A stretch of DNA of 64,000 nucleotides from UBA9676 sp963741615 (lineage in GTDB: Bacteria > Actinomycetota > Actinomycetes > Streptosporangiales > Streptosporangiaceae): positions 248,001 through 312,000 of the forward strand of contig CAVUIU010000029.1 of assembly GCA_963741615.1 (NCBI GenBank), in the 5' to 3' direction. Each line of letters starts with the position of its first letter. Within the stretch, counting starts at the first letter, position 1. A model generated the notes under the pieces. That model worked only from the letters and a program-made list of their open reading frames with translations. It was not told the origin of the DNA and ran no database searches. Of this stretch, positions 58,006-64,000 are shown in pieces. Both the position numbers and the translations under genes were made by a program.

Positions 58006-59037
58006 ATGGAGATGCGCGTGCTCGGCACGACCGGCGTCAGGGTCAGCCCGCTCTGTCTGGGCGCGATGATGTTCGGGTCCTGGGGCAATCCCGACCATGG
58101 CGAGTCAATCCGGATCATCGACCGGGCGCTGGACGCGGGGATCAACTTCATCGACACCGCGGACGTGTACTCCGCTGGTGAGTCCGAGGAGATCGTCGGC
58201 AAGGCGCTGGCCGCCGGACGGCGGGACCGTGTCGTGCTGGCGACCAAGGCGCATGCCCGGATGGGTGACGACGTCAATGAGCAGGGAAACTCCAGGCGCT
58301 GGATCATCCGCGAGTGCGAGAACAGCCTTCGCCGCCTGGGCACCGACCACATCGACCTGTACCAGATCCACCGGCCCGACTCGGCGGCCGACATCGATGA
58401 GACGCTCGGCGCTCTCACCGACCTGATCAGGGCAGGCAAGATCTGTTACGCGGGCAGCTCGACCTTCCCGCCGTCACAGATCGTCGAGGCCCAGTGGGCA
58501 GCCCAGCGGCGTGGCAGGGAACGGTTCGTATGCGAGCAGCCGCCGTACTCCGTCCTGGTGCGCGGTGCGGAGGCTGAGGTGCTGCCGGTCTGCCAGCGCT
58601 TCGGGATGGGCGTCATCGGCTGGAGCCCGCTGGCGGGCGGCTGGCTGTCCGGCCGCTACCGCCGCACGAACGGGGACCTCCCCGTCAGCCGCAGGGCCGA
58701 GCGGATCCCGCAGCGGTTCGACATGAGCTTGCCTGGCAACCAGGCGAAGCTGGCGGCGGCCGAGCATCTGGCCCGGCTGGCCGGCGAGGCCGGCCTGTCC
58801 CTGATCCACCTCGCGCTGGCCTTCGTGACCAGCCATCCAGCCGTCACCTCGGCCATTATCGGGCCGCGGACCATGGAGCACCTGGAGAGCCAGCTCGGCG
58901 CCGCCGACATCATCCTGCCGGCCGACGTCCTCGACAAGATCGACGAGATCGTCCCGCCCGGCACCAACCTCAACCCGAGCGACCGCGGGTACGAGCCGCC
59001 GGCCCTCCTCGATCCCTCGCTGCGCCGCCGTCACTGA
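58006..59037 (+). CDS. Aldo/keto reductase
   Basis: 343 residues from the ATG at 58006. The catalytic tetrad can be seen: INFIDTADVYSAGESEE (Asp and Tyr), VLATKAHARMG (Lys) and DLYQIHRPD (His). LRRLGTDHIDLYQIH and the C-terminal cofactor segment SAIIGPRTMEHLESQLGAAD are typical. It reduces aldehydes or ketones with NADPH, and belongs to the Tas/YajO-like branch. It stands alone upstream of lon; the region between 57828 and 58005 holds its promoter and that of the divergent membrane protein. Confidence 0.95.
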   Translation: MEMRVLGTTGVRVSPLCLGAMMFGSWGNPDHGESIRIIDRALDAGINFIDTADVYSAGESEEIVGKALAAGRRDRVVLATKAHARMGDDVNEQGNSRRWIIRECENSLRRLGTDHIDLYQIHRPDSAADIDETLGALTDLIRAGKICYAGSSTFPPSQIVEAQWAAQRRGRERFVCEQPPYSVLVRGAEAEVLPVCQRFGMGVIGWSPLAGGWLSGRYRRTNGDLPVSRRAERIPQRFDMSLPGNQAKLAAAEHLARLAGEAGLSLIHLALAFVTSHPAVTSAIIGPRTMEHLESQLGAADIILPADVLDKIDEIVPPGTNLNPSDRGYEPPALLDPSLRRRH

Positions 59038-59143
59038 CGCCGGGCTCCCGGCCGGGTCATGATCACGATGGGGGGGCCGCCGAGAGCGAAGTCGTGATCG
59101 CTGAGAACGAACACGTAGGAGAAATATCTGGCGGCTCTTCTTT

Positions 59144-59164
59144 CTTGAGTGTGGGTGACTCAAC
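59144..59164. promoter_or_regulatory. HAIR element (HspR operator) before lon
   Basis: CTTGAGT-N7-ACTCAAC matches the HspR-associated inverted repeat CTTGAGT-N7-ACTCAAG at 13 of 14 positions. It lies 14 bp before the lon start codon. In Streptomyces HspR represses lon through such sites until heat shock. The 106 bp further upstream (59038-59143) would contain the promoter. Confidence 0.85.
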
Positions 59165-59178
59165 ATTTGGAGGCGCTC

Positions 59179-61587
59179 ATGAGCGAGACGCTGACACTGC
59201 CGGTGCTGCCGCTCGACGACGAGGTCGTGCTGCCCGGCATGGTGGTCCCGATCGAGCTGTCGGACCAGGAGGCCCGTGGCGCTATCGACGCCGCGCGTAC
59301 CAAGGACCTGGGGCAGGGACCTGGCGTTCGTTCGGAAGAAGAGAAGGCACAGGTGCTGCTGGTGCCGAGGCTCGCTGAGCGCGGGCTGGCGGCGGTGGGC
59401 ACGCTGGCCGTCGTCGAGCAGGTCGGCCGGATGCCCGGCGGCGGGCCGGGTGCCGTCGTCCGCGGCGTGTCCCGCGTCCGGATCGGCTCGGGGACGACAG
59501 GGCCGGGAGCGGCGCTGTGGGTGGAAGGCACCGTGATCGAGGAGACCGGCCGCGGCTCACGGGCCGGGGAACTGGCCAAGGAGTACAAGTCCCTGGTCAT
59601 CGGCGTGCTCGGCAAGCGCGGCGCGTGGCAGGTCATCGACATGCTCCAGCAGATCGACGACCCGTCCGCGGTGGCGGACGGGGCCGGCTATGCCAGCTAC
59701 CTGACGGTGGAGCAGAAGCTCCAGCTGCTCGAGACCGCGGACCTGGTCAAGCGGCTTGAGCTGGCCATCGGCTGGACGCGCGACCATCTCGCCGAGCTCG
59801 ACGTCGCCGAGACCATCCGCAAGGACGTCACCGAGGGCATGGAGAAGCAGCAGAAGGAGTTCCTGCTCCGCCAGCAGCTTGCGGCGGTGCGCAAGGAGCT
59901 CGGTGAGCTGACCGGTGACGGCGCAGCCGAAGAGGACGATTACCGGGCCCGGGTCGAGGGAGCTGACCTGCCGGACGCCGTGCGTGAGGCGGCGCTGAAG
60001 GAGGTCGGCAGGCTGGAGCGGACTCCCGACGCGTCACCGGAGACCGGGTGGATCAGGACCTGGCTGGACACCATCCTCGAGATGCCGTGGAACCAGCGGA
60101 CCGAGGACGCGTACGACATCGCCGGGGCGAGGCGGATCCTTGACGAGGACCACACGGGGCTCGACGACGTGAAGGAGCGGATCGTCGAGTACCTCGCGGT
60201 GCGCAAGCGGCGCGAGGAACGGGGCCTCGGGGTCATCGGCGGCCGGCGCAGTGGCGCCGTGCTCGCGCTGGTCGGGCCGCCGGGCGTCGGCAAGACCTCG
60301 CTCGGCGAGTCGGTGGCGCGGGCGATGGACCGGAAGTTCGTCCGGGTGGCGCTGGGCGGGATCCGGGATGAGGCAGAAATCCGTGGTCACCGGCGAACGT
60401 ACGTCGGCGCCATGCCCGGCCGGATCGTCCGGGCCATCCGCGAGGCCGGCACGATGAACCCGGTCGTGCTGCTCGACGAGGTGGACAAGATCGGGGCCGA
60501 TTACCGCGGTGACCCCGCGGCGGCGCTGCTCGAGGTCCTCGACCCGGCGCAGAACCACACCTTCCGCGACCACTACCTGGAAGTCGACCTCGACCTGTCC
60601 GATGTGGTGTTCCTGGCCACCGCGAACATGCTCGACACCGTCCCAGGGCCGCTGCTCGACCGGATGGAGCTGGTCCAGCTCGACGGGTACACCGAGGATG
60701 AGAAGGTCCTGATCGCGCGTGACCACCTGCTGCCCAGGCAGCTGTCCAAGGCCGGGCTCGAGCCGGACGAGGTGACGCTCGAAGAGGACGCACTGCGGCT
60801 GGTGGCGTCGGAGTACACGCGCGAGGCCGGGGTCAGGTCGCTCGAGCGCTCGATCGCGCGGGTGCTGCGCAAGGTCGCGGCCCAGGTCGCGCTGGGCTCG
60901 GTCACCCTGCCGGTGCGGGTCACCGTCGCCAACCTGCGCGACTACCTGGGACGGCCGCGGTTCACGCCGGAGACGAGCATGGCGTCCGACTCGCGGCGGA
61001 CCGCCGTCCCCGGCGTGGCGACCGGGCTCGCCGTCACCGGCGCGGGCGGGGATGTGCTCTACATCGAGGCATCCCTGGCCGATCCGGAAACCGGGTCCAC
61101 CGGGGTCACGCTCACCGGCCAGCTCGGGGACGTCATGAAGGAGTCGGCCCAGATCGCGCTGTCCTACCTGCGCTCCCACGGCGAAGAGCTTGACCTGCCC
61201 GTCTCGGAGCTGAAGGACCGCGGCGTGCACGTGCACGTGCCGGCCGGCGCGGTGCCGAAGGACGGCCCGAGCGCGGGCGTCACGATGACCACGGCGCTGG
61301 CATCGCTGCTTTCCGGCCGCCCGGTGCGCCCGGACGTCGCGATGACCGGCGAGGTGTCGCTGACCGGGCGGGTGCTGCCGATCGGTGGTGTCAAGCAGAA
61401 GCTGCTCGCCGCGCACCGGGCCGGCCTCACCACCGTGCTCATCCCGCAGCGCAATGAGCCTGACCTGGACGATGTGCCGGCCGAGGTGCTCACCAAGCTC
61501 GACGTGCACCCGGTCGCCGACGTCCGCGACGTGCTGGCGCTGGCGCTGGCACCGGCCACAGCAGCCGCGGCGCCGGCCGCCGCGTGA
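59179..61587 (+). CDS. lon: ATP-dependent protease Lon
   Basis: 802 residues from the ATG at 59179 behind GGAGG; an ATG at 59149 lies within the HAIR operator and is unlikely. Domains in order: N-terminal substrate domain (LPVLPLDDEVVLPGMVVPIEL), coiled coil (KQQKEFLLRQQLAAVRKELGEL), AAA+ module with Walker A GPPGVGKTSLGE and Walker B VVLLDEVDKIG, then the protease domain with catalytic Ser 698 (KDGPSAGVTM) and Lys 741 (GGVKQK). It degrades damaged proteins. The HspR-type site indicates heat-shock control. Confidence 0.97.
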   Translation: MSETLTLPVLPLDDEVVLPGMVVPIELSDQEARGAIDAARTKDLGQGPGVRSEEEKAQVLLVPRLAERGLAAVGTLAVVEQVGRMPGGGPGAVVRGVSRVRIGSGTTGPGAALWVEGTVIEETGRGSRAGELAKEYKSLVIGVLGKRGAWQVIDMLQQIDDPSAVADGAGYASYLTVEQKLQLLETADLVKRLELAIGWTRDHLAELDVAETIRKDVTEGMEKQQKEFLLRQQLAAVRKELGELTGDGAAEEDDYRARVEGADLPDAVREAALKEVGRLERTPDASPETGWIRTWLDTILEMPWNQRTEDAYDIAGARRILDEDHTGLDDVKERIVEYLAVRKRREERGLGVIGGRRSGAVLALVGPPGVGKTSLGESVARAMDRKFVRVALGGIRDEAEIRGHRRTYVGAMPGRIVRAIREAGTMNPVVLLDEVDKIGADYRGDPAAALLEVLDPAQNHTFRDHYLEVDLDLSDVVFLATANMLDTVPGPLLDRMELVQLDGYTEDEKVLIARDHLLPRQLSKAGLEPDEVTLEEDALRLVASEYTREAGVRSLERSIARVLRKVAAQVALGSVTLPVRVTVANLRDYLGRPRFTPETSMASDSRRTAVPGVATGLAVTGAGGDVLYIEASLADPETGSTGVTLTGQLGDVMKESAQIALSYLRSHGEELDLPVSELKDRGVHVHVPAGAVPKDGPSAGVTMTTALASLLSGRPVRPDVAMTGEVSLTGRVLPIGGVKQKLLAAHRAGLTTVLIPQRNEPDLDDVPAEVLTKLDVHPVADVRDVLALALAPATAAAAPAAA

Positions 61588-61593
61588 GGTGAG

Positions 61594-61623
61594 GGGCCGG
61601 GCGGTTTCCGTGCCGCCCGGCCC
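61594..61623 (+). terminator. Hairpin after lon, probable terminator
   Basis: An 11-bp perfect stem GGGCCGGGCGG / CCGCCCGGCCC with loop TTTCCGTG begins seven bases after the lon stop codon and is followed by TTCCC. High-GC hairpins without a long T run are common terminators in actinobacteria. Confidence 0.6.
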
Positions 61624-61781
61624 TTCCCGGCCGCGCATCGACTGGGGGGGACCAGGAGTGGCCAGCAGGCGCTGACCGGATGGTGGAGCTAGGCCTGGAA
61701 GTGAGGCGCCAGCAGGTGCCGGCCGCGATGGTGGCGCTGGGGGCCCGGAAGTAGCTCCGCGTTCCTATCCTTGGGTGCACG

Positions 61782-63203
61782 ATGACCAGCCTGATCGAGC
61801 ACATCCTGAGCCTGAGCGGATGGGTAGCGCTGCTGATCGTCTTCGCGGTCCCTGCCCTGGAGTCGTCGGTGTTCCTGGGCTTCGTCTTTCCCGGGGAGAC
61901 CGCGCTGATCCTCGGCGGCGTGCTCGCGTCCTACGGCCGGGTAGCCCTGTGGGCGGTGCTCGTCGCGGGGATCCTTGGGGCCATCATCGGCGACTCGGCT
62001 GGCTACCTGGTGGGCCGCGAGTACGGCCAGCGCATGCTCCAGACCAGGCCCTTTCACCGCGTCCTGAAACCCCAGCGCATCGAGCGGGCGCAGGACTACC
62101 TGGCCAAACGTGGCGGCAGGGCAGTGTTCTTCGGCCGGTTCACCGCTGCCCTGCGCGTCCTGGTCCCGGGCCTGGCCGGCATGGCGCGGATGCGCTACCG
62201 GGTCTTCCTGCCCTTCAACGTCGCCGGCGGCGCGATCTGGGGCACGATGATGGTCCTGCTCGGCTACCTCGCGGGCGCTAGCTGGAAGCGGGTCGCCCAC
62301 TACGCCACCGGAGTCGGCATTGCCCTGTTCGTGGTCGTGGTGCTCATGCTCATTGCCGGGCACCTGCTGCGGACGGCAGGTGACCCGCACAGCTGGGCTG
62401 GACGGCAGGCCGGGCGGCTGGCCCGCAGCCGCCCGGCATCCTGGCTGCGGCGCCGCTTCCCGGGCCAGCTTGGCTGGCTCGCCGGACGCTTCCAGACGGG
62501 CGCCCCGACCGGCTTCGCGCTGACCATCGCCGCTGCGACCCTCACGGCATGCGCCTGGTCGCTGGGATCACTGACGTTCAGCGTTGTCCACCACATCAAC
62601 AGCGCCCGCTACGACCCGCGGGTCCTGTCGTTCCTGGTGAGCCACCGCACGCCGTGGCTCACCGGCCTTGCCAAGGCGCTCACCTGGCTCGGCTCGGGCT
62701 TCGTGCTCTGGCCGGTGGTGATCATCGCGGGCCTGGGCCTGTGGAGGTGGCGGCGCCGCTGGCCGCTGGCGGTCCTGCCCGCACTGTCGCTGGCCGGGGC
62801 CGCGGCGTGGTGTGTGCTGATCAAGGTCCTGGTCGGGCGCCCCCGGCCGCCGGCCAGCGACTGGCTGGGCACGTTCGATGGCTGGTCCTACCCTTCTCAG
62901 CACTCGGCGCAGGCCCTCGCCGCCTGGGGCATGCTCGCGTTCACCGTGATGGCGGGCCGCTCCTTGCGGACGCGGACGCTGCTCACGGCGGGTGCCCTGC
63001 TGATCGCGTTCGCGGTCGGGCTGACGCGGCTCTACCTGGGCGCCCACTGGATGACCGACGTGCTGGCCGGCTGGGCCCTCGGGGGAGCGTGGGTCTGCCT
63101 GCTGATCATCTGCTACCTGGTCGCGCAGCAGGCCGCGGCGCGGCCGCCGCCGACCGGGAAGCGCCCGGCGGCCGCCGCCGAGCGGCCCAGCACCAGAAAG
63201 TGA
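61782..63203 (+). CDS. DedA-PAP2 fusion membrane protein
   Basis: 473 residues. The N-terminal half is a DedA/SNARE-associated domain: LESSVFLGFVFPGETALILGG, GDSAGYLVGREYG and GRFTAALRVLVPGLAGMARM. The C-terminal half is a PAP2 lipid phosphatase with KVLVGRPRPP (motif 1), YPSQHSAQALAAW (motif 2) and TRLYLGAHWMTDVLAGW (motif 3; the first Ser is Thr). About ten to twelve helices in total. DedA proteins act in lipid scrambling or undecaprenyl-phosphate transport; the PAP2 half removes phosphate from lipid diphosphates, so the fusion may recycle carrier lipid. Confidence 0.95.
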   Translation: MTSLIEHILSLSGWVALLIVFAVPALESSVFLGFVFPGETALILGGVLASYGRVALWAVLVAGILGAIIGDSAGYLVGREYGQRMLQTRPFHRVLKPQRIERAQDYLAKRGGRAVFFGRFTAALRVLVPGLAGMARMRYRVFLPFNVAGGAIWGTMMVLLGYLAGASWKRVAHYATGVGIALFVVVVLMLIAGHLLRTAGDPHSWAGRQAGRLARSRPASWLRRRFPGQLGWLAGRFQTGAPTGFALTIAAATLTACAWSLGSLTFSVVHHINSARYDPRVLSFLVSHRTPWLTGLAKALTWLGSGFVLWPVVIIAGLGLWRWRRRWPLAVLPALSLAGAAAWCVLIKVLVGRPRPPASDWLGTFDGWSYPSQHSAQALAAWGMLAFTVMAGRSLRTRTLLTAGALLIAFAVGLTRLYLGAHWMTDVLAGWALGGAWVCLLIICYLVAQQAAARPPPTGKRPAAAAERPSTRK

Positions 63204-63234
63204 CACTTCGCCGGTACGCGGACAGAATGAGGCC

Positions 63235-64000
63235 ATGGCCGCCAGGTCGCTTGACAGGGCGCGGCTCGCCGCGGTGATCGCCGAAGTCCTCCACCGCCAT
63301 CCGGCGGGCGGGCTGGCTGTCGGCGTGGTCGGACGCGACGGCCTGCGGTTCTTCGAGGGTTTCGGCTTCGCGGACACCGCGCGGGGAATACCCATCACCC
63401 AGCACACCGTCTTCCGGATCGGCTCGATCTCGAAGACCTTCACCGCGATCGCGGTCATGCAGCTGCGGGAGCGGGGCCTGATCGACCTCGACGATCCCGT
63501 CAGCGAGCACCTCCGCTCCTACCGCCTCGATCCCGCGCACACGTCGTTCCGGCCCACAACGATCCGGCACCTGCTGACCCACACCGGCGGGATAGGGGAA
63601 TTCCGAAGCCTGGGCGATCTGCTCCGGCCGACGATCGGCCTGGCCGCTGCACCCGACCGGCCGGCGCCGACGCTGGCCGCCTACTACCACGGCAAGCTCC
63701 GCGTCGAGGTCGAGCCCGGGACCAAGTGGGCCTACGCCAACCATGGGTTCGCGACCCTGGGGCAACTCGTCGAAGACGTGTCCGGCGAGCCGTTCGCCTC
63801 GTACATGCGCACGCACGTTTTCGGCCCGCTCGGCATGGACAGCACGGACTTCGCCCGGACCGGCCCGATCCGGGACCACCTTGCGACCGGGTATTCGCTG
63901 GGAAGGCAGGGCCTCAAGGCGGTGAAGTACCGTGATATCGCCGTTCAAGGGGCAGGCTCCGTCTTCTCCACGACGGCGGACATGGCACGCTACGCTGCCG
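63235..64000 (+). CDS. Serine hydrolase, beta-lactamase/penicillin-binding type (partial)
   Basis: The frame runs from the ATG at 63235 to the window end without a stop, giving at least 255 residues. The class C-like motif S-x-x-K is in FRIGSISKTFTAIAVMQL, and the Y-x-N motif in KWAYANHGFATLGQLVED; LLTHTGGIGEF and a segment PFASYMRTHVFGPLGMDST are typical. No signal peptide is seen at the chosen start, so the enzyme may be cytoplasmic (esterase EstB or D-aminopeptidase-like) or the true start may differ. The C-terminal K-T-G-like motif lies beyond the window. Confidence 0.93.
   Translation, partial: MAARSLDRARLAAVIAEVLHRHPAGGLAVGVVGRDGLRFFEGFGFADTARGIPITQHTVFRIGSISKTFTAIAVMQLRERGLIDLDDPVSEHLRSYRLDPAHTSFRPTTIRHLLTHTGGIGEFRSLGDLLRPTIGLAAAPDRPAPTLAAYYHGKLRVEVEPGTKWAYANHGFATLGQLVEDVSGEPFASYMRTHVFGPLGMDSTDFARTGPIRDHLATGYSLGRQGLKAVKYRDIAVQGAGSVFSTTADMARYAA

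Overview
The window is very GC-rich and has short overlapping genes, GTG/TTG starts and strong GGAGG ribosome sites. Together with its protein families (Rv1733c-like and Acg-like proteins, RskA anti-sigma factor, WS/DGAT acyltransferase, an HspR-type operator before lon), this points to a soil actinobacterium, possibly near the Streptosporangiales. No 16S or marker gene is present, so the placement is an inference.

Layout. 0.1-1.8 kb: a PadR regulator with an HAAS-type membrane partner. 1.8-9.95 kb: a two-component system, an operon for a NuoF-like flavoprotein, a ferredoxin and a ferric-reductase-like cytochrome b, an MFS exporter, and an operon for an ApbE flavin transferase flanked by two paralogous membrane-anchored peptides ending in SGGS. 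The two redox operons share a direct-repeat site (TCAGAGG-N4-TCAGAGG) exactly 70 bp before their start codons. I read this as one co-regulated extracytosolic flavin/electron-transfer system that uses minimal peptide acceptors. 10.1-11.7 kb: an IS1380-type transposase. 11.9-19.8 kb: Acg-like nitroreductase, CYTH protein, hydrolase, a frameshifted molybdopterin oxidoreductase divergent from a SigK-like sigma/anti-sigma pair, then zinc-ribbon protein, RNase HI and a histidine phosphatase.

19.84-24.9 kb: RNase P RNA (rnpB), whose 3' end is an integration site. It is followed by two tandem integrative-element remnants bounded by 31-35 bp copies of the rnpB 3' end, with paired 11-bp-period repeats at matching distances that look like integrase arm sites. 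The first remnant holds a truncated tyrosine integrase, two copies of a structured-RNA-like module, a GntR regulator and small proteins. The second holds only a degenerate tRNA-like sequence. A fourth att-like copy follows a DinB-family gene. A further rnpB fragment lies at 34.14 kb.

25-34 kb: an MDR reductase, a WS/DGAT acyltransferase, endonuclease III, a secreted protein, an AT-richer gap, an ATP-binding regulatory protein with its partner, and a secreted DUF1906 protein with lectin-like repeats. 34.2-52.8 kb: a catabolic region. Molybdenum hydroxylase genes (one FAD, one 2Fe-2S and two large subunits), an FCD-type GntR and a hydrolase lie on the minus strand. An enoyl-CoA hydratase, acyl-CoA ligase, unusual SDR, NCS1 permease, frameshifted isochorismatase-like hydrolase, ADP-ribosylglycohydrolase, PfkB kinase and a large FAD/Fe-S dehydrogenase lie on the plus strand. 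A shared palindrome TTGGTATACCAT precedes two transcription units. The substrate is probably an imported N-heterocycle or nucleoside-like compound; this is an inference.

52.8-64 kb: PPK2, a P-loop kinase, an Rv1733c-like protein, L-2-hydroxyglutarate oxidase, two small membrane proteins (one frameshifted), an aldo/keto reductase, Lon protease behind an HspR (HAIR) operator, a DedA-PAP2 fusion and the start of a serine hydrolase. Three genes carry single-base frameshifts that would restore full family matches if corrected; these may be sequencing errors.
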